Positions 45,530-53,271 of a DNA stretch of 64,000 nt are shown here, in pieces. The stretch comes from an uncultured Eubacteriales bacterium (GTDB taxonomy: Bacteria > Bacillota > Clostridia > Lachnospirales > Lachnospiraceae). The translations under genes and the position numbers were made by a program. Positions within the stretch are counted from its first letter, which is position 1. Every line of letters starts with the position of its first letter. Below the pieces are notes generated by a model. That model made no database searches. It was not told the DNA's origin and saw nothing but the letters and a program-made list of their open reading frames with translations. Location of the stretch: contig UQCD01000004.1 in assembly GCA_900539455.1 (NCBI GenBank), positions 62,001-126,000 on the forward strand. The letters run 5' to 3'.

Positions 45530-45829
45530 TTAAAAAATATCTCTTTTAAAGCCTCTTTCACTATTCTTTGTTTTTTTATAATTAATTGCTGCAAATATTA
45601 CAATAACTGCTGCCATACAAACCATGCCTAAAAACATAGTAAGTATCATTTTTCCGTCAGAAATAGGCTCTTCCTGTTTATTTGCAGCCTGCTCCTTTGT
45701 AGTTGTCTGCTCACTACTTACTGTAGCTTTCTGCTCACTGTCTGAGGAAGCATAAGCAACACCCTTGTAGCCACATAAAATCATAATAAAAGATAATACT
45801 ATAAATAGTCCTTTAAATATTTTCTTCAT
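45530..45829 (-). CDS. Small secreted or membrane protein of unknown function
   Basis: This small protein (99 aa) has a signal peptide (about 1-27, ending GVAYA before SSDSEQ), a Ser/Thr/Gln/Glu-rich linker (28-58), one membrane segment (about 60-83) and a short basic tail (KKTKNSERGFKRDIF). No family is recognised. It follows cobO by 15 bp and so may be expressed with it; an accessory role at the membrane is possible but not shown. Confidence 0.65.
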   Translation of the reverse strand: MKKIFKGLFIVLSFIMILCGYKGVAYASSDSEQKATVSSEQTTTKEQAANKQEEPISDGKMILTMFLGMVCMAAVIVIFAAINYKKTKNSERGFKRDIF

Positions 45830-45844
45830 ATTACTATTCTCCTG

Positions 45845-46369
45845 TTACATTTCAATTCCTATCCTGGCTGCAATGCCTATATCATATGGGTGCTTGATTT
45901 TTTCCATATTTGTAACATAATCTGCAAGCTCTATAAAGAATGGCTCCGGTCCGTGTCCAGACATTACAACCTCCAGCTGTTCTGGTTTGTTTAATATAAA
46001 CTCCTTAACCTTATCTACATCTATAGTATTAGTATTGCAGGCTGAAAACAATTCGTCTATAACAAGCATATCTATTTGCTCCTTCTCGACCTTTTCAAGT
46101 GCAAGAGCAAAATTAGCATTTTGAATATCTGTCAGGCTTTGTTTTTCCTCTTTAGATAATTTCCAGACAAAATCAAATTTTTCTTTATTGCCAATAAAAC
46201 AGATATTGTCAATCTTGTTCATTATATTAATTTCTCCAGATTCAGGCCCTTTTAAAAATTGCAGATAAACAACCTTTTTTCCACGGCCTGCTGCCCTTAT
46301 GGCAAGACCTACTGTAGCTGTTGTCTTGCCCTTTCCGTCGCCCATATATACATGGATAAGTCCCTTCAT
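45845..46369 (-). CDS. cobO: Cob(I)yrinic acid a,c-diamide adenosyltransferase
   Basis: CobO/BtuR (174 aa) transfers the adenosyl group from ATP to the cobalt of corrinoids. The P-loop GDGKGKTT lies at 10-17; LQFLKGPESGE, MLVIDELFSA and VVMSGHGPEPF are the further family motifs. It overlaps the upstream DUF1292 gene in a TAATG arrangement. With few cobalamin genes nearby, a role in corrinoid salvage is possible. Confidence 0.93.
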   Translation of the reverse strand: MKGLIHVYMGDGKGKTTATVGLAIRAAGRGKKVVYLQFLKGPESGEINIMNKIDNICFIGNKEKFDFVWKLSKEEKQSLTDIQNANFALALEKVEKEQIDMLVIDELFSACNTNTIDVDKVKEFILNKPEQLEVVMSGHGPEPFFIELADYVTNMEKIKHPYDIGIAARIGIEM

Positions 46370-46683
46370 TATTCCTCGTCTTCTCCAACGATTTCATCGT
46401 ATTCCTGACTATCTAACCATTCATCAAAAGCATCTGAAACTATTTCAAACTCTTCATCACTTTCAATATTTTCTAAATCTGGATTTCCCTCAGCGTCCTG
46501 CTTATATCTGTATAAGAATACCTCGCCTTCTTCTGTGTCGGCAGTATCATCCGGTAATAATACAATATAATCTCTTCCATTTGCTTCTAAAATAGTGATA
46601 ACAACACATTCTACTTCCTGTCCGTCATCTAACTCTAGTGTTACATACATTTCATCATCATTTTCATCAAAATTCTTTGCCAT
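46369..46683 (-). CDS. DUF1292 protein (second copy)
   Basis: This acidic protein (104 aa) has the DUF1292 pattern: YVTLELDDGQEVECVVITILEA, then DYIVLLPDDTADTEEGEVFLYRY and a C-terminal helix ending with DEWLDSQEYDEIV. It resembles the product at 15199-15462 but is longer and clearly diverged. Function is unknown. Its stop overlaps the cobO start. Confidence 0.85.
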   Translation of the reverse strand: MAKNFDENDDEMYVTLELDDGQEVECVVITILEANGRDYIVLLPDDTADTEEGEVFLYRYKQDAEGNPDLENIESDEEFEIVSDAFDEWLDSQEYDEIVGEDEE

Positions 46684-46810
46684 TAAATCCTCTTTTCCGT
46701 CTATATCCAGACTATTTCAATCCTGTTAATCCTAACAGAAAACATAAAAAAACACAACTAAAACGCCTAATATTTTAGAATTTTATAATAGTTTGATGTT
46801 TTATAACTAT

Positions 46811-46843
46811 TTTAAACTATATAATTACTTTAAACTATATAAT
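46811..46843. repeat. Tandem 15-nt repeat with 18-nt period
   Basis: TTTAAACTATATAAT occurs at 46811-46825 and 46829-46843, separated by 3 nt, just downstream of the uvrD-type gene's stop codon. No protein or hairpin explains it. Confidence 0.7.
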
Positions 46844-46847
46844 AATC

Positions 46848-48680
46848 TTAGGCTTTATCCTCTATTTCTGTTATAAATCTGGAAGGCTTTACCTCCTTGC
46901 CATATCTTTCCTTTAAATAATATATGTGCAAAAAGTCCTTTGCTCTGGTCATTGCCACATAAAAAAGCCTTCGCTCCTCCTCTAAATCAGCATCCAGAAC
47001 TGCCTTTTTATAAGGAGTTATGCCTTCGTTTACATCCATTATAAAAACAGATTTATATTCCAGACCCTTTGCGCTGTGCATAGTAGATAATTCTATAGCA
47101 TCCTCCAATTCATTTCTATTTTGAAACTGATTTTTCAGCTCCTCACCATATTTTTCTATATGTAAAAACCATTCCTTATAGCTTTTATAGCCTCTGGCAC
47201 TGTCTTCTAATTCATCTAATATATCGAACAGCTCCTCTGGCTTTATTCGCCGCATAGCAGCATACTCTGAAACAAATTCATCATAGCCGATGCCCTTTCT
47301 AATATAACATATAGCTGCATAGGGTGTCATTTTTTCAAGCATCATTAAATCATATTCCAGCCTGTTTATTCTATCCACCACATAGCTTCTATCCTCATAA
47401 AAATCCCTGATTTCGTCTAAATCTACAAGAGGTGAAGAAAAAGCCTCTCTGGCAATGTACCTTTTCGGTCTGTTAATTATACTTAAAAACTCTTTTCTGC
47501 TGTCATCACCCATAGCAATTTTTATATAGGAAATAATATCCTTTGCCAGGAAATGATTATAAATATTCGGAATATTGTCCTTCATTTTAAAGGGTATATT
47601 GTATTCCATAAGCTTTTCTACTAAATACCGTGGATTAGTATTAGTTCTGTACAAAACAGCTATATCCCTGTAGCTATGATTTTTTTTAAGCTTTTTATTA
47701 ATACTGTCTATAATAAAACTACATTCCTCTATCTGGCTTTTAAACTCTTTAATTTCAACAGCCTCACTAGAGGTTTTTACCCATTTTAACTGTTTTTTAT
47801 ATCTGACAGTATTGTTATTAATAAGCTTTACCGAAAGCCTTACAACAGCCTCATTAGAACGGTAATTTGTATCTAATAAAACCTGCTTTGCCTCCCTGTA
47901 ATCCTTTGGAAAGCTTTGCATAATCTCTGGCTTTGCACCTCTAAATCTATATATGGACTGGTCATCATCACCTACAATAAATAAATTATTTTGAGGTAAT
48001 GCCAAAAGCTTTATAACCTTATATTGTACCGTTGAAATATCCTGAAATTCATCTATTAAAATATACTGATATTTGTCCTGCCAAAGTTTTAAAATATCTG
48101 GTCTCTTTGATAAAAGCTCATAACACATTACAAGCATATCGTCAAAATCAATTAGATTTAAGCTGATAAGCCTGTCATTATATCTTTTATAAATATTTTT
48201 AAAAATACTTTCGGAACAACTTTTTGAATAATAATGGTCGATATTTAACATATCTCCCTTAACTAAAGAAATCTCACTAATTATATTCTGGATAAACTCA
48301 CTTTCATCATCAATTTCAAGCTTTAAGTAATTGATAATCTCCTTAATAATATCTATCTTTTGTTCCTCTCTTAAAATATTAGCCGCATTATAATTGTAGG
48401 CGTATTTCAGGATTTTAAAATAGACTGCATGAAAAGTGCCAAAGGTCACCCTGTACTTTTCTCCTCCAACAAGGCTGTTAAACCTTTGGGACATTTCTGC
48501 TGCCGCCTTTTTAGTAAATGTAATAACTAATATATTTGATGGATTTACTCCATATTCTTCTATTAATTTTTTTGTTCGATGTGTTATTACAGTGGTTTTT
48601 CCACTTCCAGGTCCCGACAATACCATCATCGGTCCCTGAAAATGATTAACCGCCTTTATCTGTGCTTCATTAAATGCCAT
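46848..48680 (-). CDS. UvrD/Rep-family ATP-dependent DNA helicase
   Basis: This superfamily 1A helicase (610 aa) translocates 3'-5' on single-stranded DNA. Motif I is GPGSGKTT at about 22-29; ILVITFTKKAAAEM, IDEFQDIS, VGDDDQSIYRFRGAKP, LDTNYRS, TMHSAKGLEYKSVF and FYVAMTRAKD follow in order. It is shorter than PcrA or UvrD (about 720-750 aa) and lacks their C-terminal extension, so it is a paralogue rather than PcrA itself. It overlaps the gltX stop (TAATG), implying coupling. Confidence 0.93.
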   Translation of the reverse strand: MAFNEAQIKAVNHFQGPMMVLSGPGSGKTTVITHRTKKLIEEYGVNPSNILVITFTKKAAAEMSQRFNSLVGGEKYRVTFGTFHAVYFKILKYAYNYNAANILREEQKIDIIKEIINYLKLEIDDESEFIQNIISEISLVKGDMLNIDHYYSKSCSESIFKNIYKRYNDRLISLNLIDFDDMLVMCYELLSKRPDILKLWQDKYQYILIDEFQDISTVQYKVIKLLALPQNNLFIVGDDDQSIYRFRGAKPEIMQSFPKDYREAKQVLLDTNYRSNEAVVRLSVKLINNNTVRYKKQLKWVKTSSEAVEIKEFKSQIEECSFIIDSINKKLKKNHSYRDIAVLYRTNTNPRYLVEKLMEYNIPFKMKDNIPNIYNHFLAKDIISYIKIAMGDDSRKEFLSIINRPKRYIAREAFSSPLVDLDEIRDFYEDRSYVVDRINRLEYDLMMLEKMTPYAAICYIRKGIGYDEFVSEYAAMRRIKPEELFDILDELEDSARGYKSYKEWFLHIEKYGEELKNQFQNRNELEDAIELSTMHSAKGLEYKSVFIMDVNEGITPYKKAVLDADLEEERRLFYVAMTRAKDFLHIYYLKERYGKEVKPSRFITEIEDKA

Positions 48681-50134
48681 TACTGCTCCAACTTAGCGAT
48701 TGCAGCCTTTACACGAGCTATAGATTCTTCTTTTCCGATTATTTCCATAATCTCAGTTGCACCACCAGGAGTCATCTGCTTACCTGATACTGCTGTTCTT
48801 ACAGGCCACATTGCATAACCATTTTTGCATCCTTTTTCTTCTACATACTTACACAACAGGCTATATAAGCTGTCATTAGAATAGTCCTCTAAGGCCTCAA
48901 ATCTTGGTAATAATTCCTTTAAAACCTCAAGCGAGCTTTCTGCTGTTGTTTTCATCTTCTTGTGTGTGTACATAGCTATATCATACTCAGGAACTTCCTC
49001 GAAGAAATCAATATGCTCCTTTATATCTGGGAATACTTCTATTCTGGTTTTTACCATTGCTGCAATCTTTTTAAGATCATAATCTTTATGTATTACCTCT
49101 TTAATATATGGTAATGCCATCTCATAGAACTTATCAAAATCCATTGCCTTAATGTATTCACCATTCATCCATTTAAGCTTAACCATATCAAATACTGCTG
49201 GTGATTTGCTTACATGGTGATAATCAAACTTTTCAATAAGCTCCTGTAATGAGAATATTTCCTGATTATCCTCCGGACTCCAGCCAAGTAAGGCTATAAA
49301 GTTTACAATAGCCTCTGATAAAAAGCCCTGCTCTATTAAATCCTCATAAGAGGAATGTCCACATCTTTTACTAAGCTTTTTGTGATTTTCATCTGTAATA
49401 AGTGGTAAGTGTACATATTTTGGTGACTCCCAGCCAAAAGCATCATATAATCTTTGATACTTTGGTGAAGATGAAATATATTCGTTTCCTCTTACAACAT
49501 GTGTAATTTCCATCAAATGATCATCAACTACATTGGCAAAATTATATGTAGGGTATCCGTCTGACTTAATAAGAATCATATCGTCTAATTCAGAGTTATC
49601 CACAGTAATTTCTCCGTATATATCATCTACAAAGGTTGTAGTGCCTGTAGTCGGATTGTTCTGTCTTATAACATATGGAACTCCACTATTAAGCTTTTCT
49701 TCTATTTCTTCCTTTGAAAGATGTAAGCAATGCTTATCATATACAATAATTTCTTTTCCTGCTACCTCCTGCTTAAGACTTTCTAATCTTTCCTTATCGC
49801 AGAAACAATAATATGCCTCGCCTTTTTCTATGAGCTTTTTAGCATATTCAAGGTACATTCCTGTAGCCTGTCTTTCACTTTGAACATATGGACCATAGCC
49901 CTTATCCTTGTCTGGACCTTCATCATGTACAAGACCTGTACTTTCAAGTGTTCTATAGATAATTTCTGTAGCACCCTCAACATATCTTTCCTGGTCTGTA
50001 TCTTCTATTCTTAAAATAAAATCTCCGCCCTCATGCTTTGCAATTAAAAACTCATATAATGCTGTTCTTAAATTTCCAACATGCATTTTTCCTGTTGGAC
50101 TTGGGGCGTATCTGGTTCTGATTTTATTACTCAT
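48680..50134 (-). CDS. gltX: Glutamate--tRNA ligase
   Basis: GltX (484 aa) charges tRNA with glutamate and, in organisms using GatCAB, also mischarges tRNA-Gln. The HIGH-type motif is PTGKMHVGNLRTAL near residues 13-26 and the KMSKS-type motif is KKLSKR near 252-257. The class Ic anticodon-binding region makes up the C-terminal third. AAGGAAG precedes the start. A 17-nt palindrome lies in the leader, and no T-box was seen. Confidence 0.97.
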   Translation of the reverse strand: MSNKIRTRYAPSPTGKMHVGNLRTALYEFLIAKHEGGDFILRIEDTDQERYVEGATEIIYRTLESTGLVHDEGPDKDKGYGPYVQSERQATGMYLEYAKKLIEKGEAYYCFCDKERLESLKQEVAGKEIIVYDKHCLHLSKEEIEEKLNSGVPYVIRQNNPTTGTTTFVDDIYGEITVDNSELDDMILIKSDGYPTYNFANVVDDHLMEITHVVRGNEYISSSPKYQRLYDAFGWESPKYVHLPLITDENHKKLSKRCGHSSYEDLIEQGFLSEAIVNFIALLGWSPEDNQEIFSLQELIEKFDYHHVSKSPAVFDMVKLKWMNGEYIKAMDFDKFYEMALPYIKEVIHKDYDLKKIAAMVKTRIEVFPDIKEHIDFFEEVPEYDIAMYTHKKMKTTAESSLEVLKELLPRFEALEDYSNDSLYSLLCKYVEEKGCKNGYAMWPVRTAVSGKQMTPGGATEIMEIIGKEESIARVKAAIAKLEQ

Positions 50135-50159
50135 GATTGTACTTCCTTTTTTATAGTTT

Positions 50160-50185
50160 TATGTGTTTAACACATAGGAATTATA
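50160..50185 (-). promoter_or_regulatory. gltX -10 element with adjoining 17-nt palindrome
   Basis: The minus strand has TATAAT (50180-50185) followed by the palindrome TATGTGTTAAACACATA (50160-50176), located where the transcription start would be. The -35 is poor. The palindrome is a candidate operator. Confidence 0.45.
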
Positions 50186-50209
50186 ATACATTTTAATAAA
50201 AATATCCAT

Positions 50210-50731
50210 TTACTTTTTTATAAATTCCAAATATTTGTTAATGTATATTTTGTGTGCCACAGAAAAAGCAATGCTTCTTACAATATTTGCCTCTCTGGTG
50301 CCACTTTTAGAGCTGTCACTATAAGTATTGCCACCGTCAAAAACCTCTCTTAGTATATTTTCAAACTCTGTACAAAAATAGTCATATGCCACCTCCAGGA
50401 TGTAGGTGTTTTTCTGCAGTTCAATTAAATCCTTTAGCTTTGACAATGGTAATACCTGCTTATAAATACATATAAACACCAGATAAGCTATCTGCTCCTT
50501 ATTATATTTTTTATTTACCGGCTTATCAATAATGCCCTTTTTTACATAATTACTAACCATTGCATTAGTTATAAAATCCTCATCCTTTTCATCATCATAA
50601 AGAGCTATGAAAATATTATTTAGAACCTCCACCAGCTGTTCTAAGTACAAATCCATACTTGGCAGCTCCTTATATCTAGGAAACCTAAATTCTTCAATTT
50701 TCCTATATGCTACAGATTCTTCAAATTTCAT
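50210..50731 (-). CDS. DUF1836 domain protein
   Basis: This protein (173 aa) has the DUF1836 pattern: FRFPRYKELPSMDLYLEQLVEVLN, then ITNAMVSNYVKKGIIDKPVNKKYNKEQIAYLVFI, which looks like a MerR-type helix-turn-helix, followed by LSKLKDLIEL. A DNA-binding regulatory role is likely but unproven. The ATG at 50731 follows AAGGAA; the longer reading uses a TTG at 50776. It faces degV across a 240-bp divergent interval and might control it. Confidence 0.8.
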   Translation of the reverse strand: MKFEESVAYRKIEEFRFPRYKELPSMDLYLEQLVEVLNNIFIALYDDEKDEDFITNAMVSNYVKKGIIDKPVNKKYNKEQIAYLVFICIYKQVLPLSKLKDLIELQKNTYILEVAYDYFCTEFENILREVFDGGNTYSDSSKSGTREANIVRSIAFSVAHKIYINKYLEFIKK

Positions 50732-50895
50732 ATATTTTTCCTTTTTCTTTATTAAGCCTGTACACTCTTTTATCAAAAGCCTGTACTAAATCATCAAACC
50801 TGCCACTTATACACATTATAAATTATCAGGCTCATTACATTGCTTCCTGATTTTTCGATTTTATTCCCAAAATATAATAACAGATATTTTTTTCA

Positions 50896-50924
50896 TTGAC
50901 AAGTTTTGTTTTATCCGTTAATAT
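50896..50924 (+). promoter_or_regulatory. Predicted degV promoter
   Basis: TTGACA (50896-50901), a 17-nt spacer and TAATAT (50919-50924) make a near-perfect housekeeping promoter about 50 bp before degV. Confidence 0.8.
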
Positions 50925-50973
50925 AGTTTTGATAACTACATCAAAAGATTTAGAAAATTAAAGGAGATTACCT

Positions 50974-51813
50974 ATGAAATGGTTAATTGCTGCCGATTCC
51001 GGCTGTAACATTACTAATATAGCTTCAACTGTGGCTGACTTTAAAGCAGTCCCTCTATCTATTATGGTTGGAGATAAAGAGTATATAGACAACGAAAGTA
51101 TAAATACAGAAGAGCTTATGGAGGCTGTATATGCTTATGAAGGAAAGACTGGTACTGCCTGTCCTTCTCCTGATAATTTTAGAGCTACCTTTGACGGATA
51201 TGACAATATTATTGTTTTCACTCTTACCAGTGGTCTTTCTGGAAGCTATAACAGTGCAGTTATTGCCAAAAATATGGAGTTAGAGGTGCACCCTGAGAAA
51301 AACATTGAAATCGTTGACTCTCTAAATGCAGGTCCTCCTATCAGTGTTATGATTTATCATACTGTTAAGCTAATTGAAAAGCTTAAGGACTTTAATTTAG
51401 TTAAAGAAGCCTTACACAATGATTTTAAACACTTCCATTTAGGCTTTATTTTAGACCACTTAGACAACTTTGTTAAAAACGGTCGTGTAAATAAGCTTGT
51501 AGCTGCTACTGTAGGTGTTCTTGGTATTAGAATTGTAGGTACAGCAAGCAAGGAGGGTACACTTGCTATATGCCACAAGGCACGAAATTTCAATATCGCC
51601 ATTAAAAAGCTTATTTCGGATATGGAGGAGGCTGGTTACCACGGTGGTCAGGTTATTTTATCCCATTTTCACGGCTTAGAGGGCTGTGAGAAAATAAAAG
51701 ACTTTATTCTTTCAAAATACCCTATGGCATCTATTTCTATAATGAACAATGGTGGTCTATGTTCCTATTATGCAGAAAAAGGTGGTATTTTAGTGGGATA
51801 TAGCAGCTTATAA
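50974..51813 (+). CDS. DegV family fatty-acid-binding protein
   Basis: DegV proteins (279 aa here) bind a fatty acid in a deep pocket; FakB members present it to the kinase FakA for phospholipid synthesis. The N-terminal LIAADSGCNI, PLSIMVGDKEYID, FTLTSGLSGSYNSA and the LGFILDHLDNFVKNGRV segment fit the family. The usual STP of the lipid-head-group site reads ACPSPDNF here. It has its own promoter and an AAAGGAG site. Whether it pairs with a FakA cannot be seen in this window. Confidence 0.92.
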   Translation: MKWLIAADSGCNITNIASTVADFKAVPLSIMVGDKEYIDNESINTEELMEAVYAYEGKTGTACPSPDNFRATFDGYDNIIVFTLTSGLSGSYNSAVIAKNMELEVHPEKNIEIVDSLNAGPPISVMIYHTVKLIEKLKDFNLVKEALHNDFKHFHLGFILDHLDNFVKNGRVNKLVAATVGVLGIRIVGTASKEGTLAICHKARNFNIAIKKLISDMEEAGYHGGQVILSHFHGLEGCEKIKDFILSKYPMASISIMNNGGLCSYYAEKGGILVGYSSL

Positions 51814-51877
51814 TCACTATAGCTTTACTTAACCTATAGTTATCCAAAGCATTATATAATCTATTTGCTTATTGATA

Positions 51878-51916
51878 TATAGCCTAGGCAAAATATTATA
51901 TATTTTGTTTGCTATA
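51878..51916. terminator. AT-rich hairpin between degV and trxB
   Basis: An outer TATAGC/GCTATA pair and an inner CAAAATAT/ATATTTTG stem form a hairpin at a convergent junction. It has no clear T-run, so its role as a terminator is only likely. A 7-bp inverted repeat (51816-51840) lies closer to degV. Confidence 0.5.
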
Positions 51917-51928
51917 CTAATATATAAT

Positions 51929-52819
51929 TTAATTAATATATTCTAAGGCAGCTAGTGCTGCAACTGCTCCATCGGCGGTTGCTGTTACCAGCTGTCTTAC
52001 TTTTTTATTTCTGCAATCTCCTGCTACAAATACCCCCTCTACCGATGTTTTGCAGCTTTCGTCTGCCATTATATAATCATCATTATCGTTTAAGCCTTCA
52101 AAAACAAAGTCCTTTGCAAACCTTTGACCTATGGCTGCAAAAACTCCCTCAACAATTATTTTTATAGTATTGTTTTCTCCATTTAATACTTCAATAGCCT
52201 GAACCTTATCTTCTCCAATTATTTTTTGTGGGATTGTATTTTTATATATGATTATATTTGATTTTTCTTTGACCTTTTCAATATTTTTTTCTTCGCCCTT
52301 AAACCTGTCACTTCTACAAATTAAAAAAACATTCTTACAATAGCCAGCTAAATGTGCTGCCTCAAGAAGTGCTGTATTTCCTCCCCCTATAACTGCAACA
52401 GCCTTTCCTTTAAAGAAAGGTCCATCACAGGTGGCACAATAAGAAACCCCTTTTCCTATAAGCTCCTTTTCTCCTTCAATATCAAGCTTTTTCCTGGTCA
52501 GGCCTGTGGCAATAATCACTGCTCTTCCAATATAAGCATTTTCGTTGGTATATACATACTTTTTATCGCCCTTATCCTCAAGTTTTACTGCCATTTCATT
52601 AACAATATGGGCATTTTCTATTTGAGCCTTTAATTGCTCTACATACTCAAAGCCCTTAATTTTATTAATAGCCGGATAATTTTCAATTAAGGGGGTATTT
52701 ATTATTTGTCCCCCTACTACATTTTTTTCTAAAAGTAATACCTTTTTGTTATTTCTCACAGCATAAAGAGCTGCTGTCATTCCTGCCGGTCCAGCTCCAA
52801 TAATAATTAAATCATACAT
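51929..52819 (-). CDS. trxB: Thioredoxin reductase
   Basis: TrxB (296 aa) is the NADPH-dependent flavoprotein that reduces thioredoxin. The FAD motif IIGAGPAGMTAALYA is at the N-terminus, the redox-active CATC in SYCATCDGPFFKGK near 128-131, the NADPH motif VIGGGNTALLEA near 148-159, and the second FAD motif GVFVAGDCRNKKVRQ near 261-275. The ATG at 52819 follows GAGGTGG. It lies just after trxA, its substrate gene. Confidence 0.96.
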   Translation of the reverse strand: MYDLIIIGAGPAGMTAALYAVRNNKKVLLLEKNVVGGQIINTPLIENYPAINKIKGFEYVEQLKAQIENAHIVNEMAVKLEDKGDKKYVYTNENAYIGRAVIIATGLTRKKLDIEGEKELIGKGVSYCATCDGPFFKGKAVAVIGGGNTALLEAAHLAGYCKNVFLICRSDRFKGEEKNIEKVKEKSNIIIYKNTIPQKIIGEDKVQAIEVLNGENNTIKIIVEGVFAAIGQRFAKDFVFEGLNDNDDYIMADESCKTSVEGVFVAGDCRNKKVRQLVTATADGAVAALAALEYIN

Positions 52820-52854
52820 ACTCCACCTCATTTTTAATTGCCTAAAATGGCAGC

Positions 52855-53163
52855 TTATTTAATAAAATCTAAAATCTGTGACTTTGGAACAGCACCAACA
52901 GACTTTTTAACTGCTTCTCCATTTTCAAATAAAATAAGCATTGGTATACTCATAACACCAAATTTTACTGCTAAATCCGGCTGCTCATCAACATTTACCT
53001 TGCCAACCTTTACAGAGGTTACCTCCTCTGCCACCTGGTCTACAAGTGGTGAAAGCATCTGACAAGGTCCACACCATGATGCCCAGAAATCAACTAAAAC
53101 CGGCTTATCACTATTTACGACCTCTGCCTCAAAATTTTCTACTGTAATATTTACTACTGACAT
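52855..53163 (-). CDS. trxA: Thioredoxin
   Basis: Thioredoxin (102 aa) reduces protein disulfides. The active site WCGPC is at 30-34 within FWASWCGPCQML, and the cis-proline region MSIPMLILF follows at about 72-80. Gene order trxA-trxB makes a self-contained redox pair. AAAGGAG precedes the start. Confidence 0.97.
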   Translation of the reverse strand: MSVVNITVENFEAEVVNSDKPVLVDFWASWCGPCQMLSPLVDQVAEEVTSVKVGKVNVDEQPDLAVKFGVMSIPMLILFENGEAVKKSVGAVPKSQILDFIK

Positions 53164-53271
53164 ATTTTTCTCCTTTCTCTACTGTACGCTATTGGATATT
53201 TGTAAAACTGCAAATATCCTCGTTACTTTATAAGTATTTACTATATTTACAATTTTTATTTGCATTTTCCC

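Noticed and set aside
50820..50860. Hairpin with ATCAGG/CCTGAT arms in the DUF1836-degV interval as a further member of the hairpin family
   Set aside because: It shares only six bases of the arm, lies upstream of both genes, and has a different loop; the likeness is probably chance.
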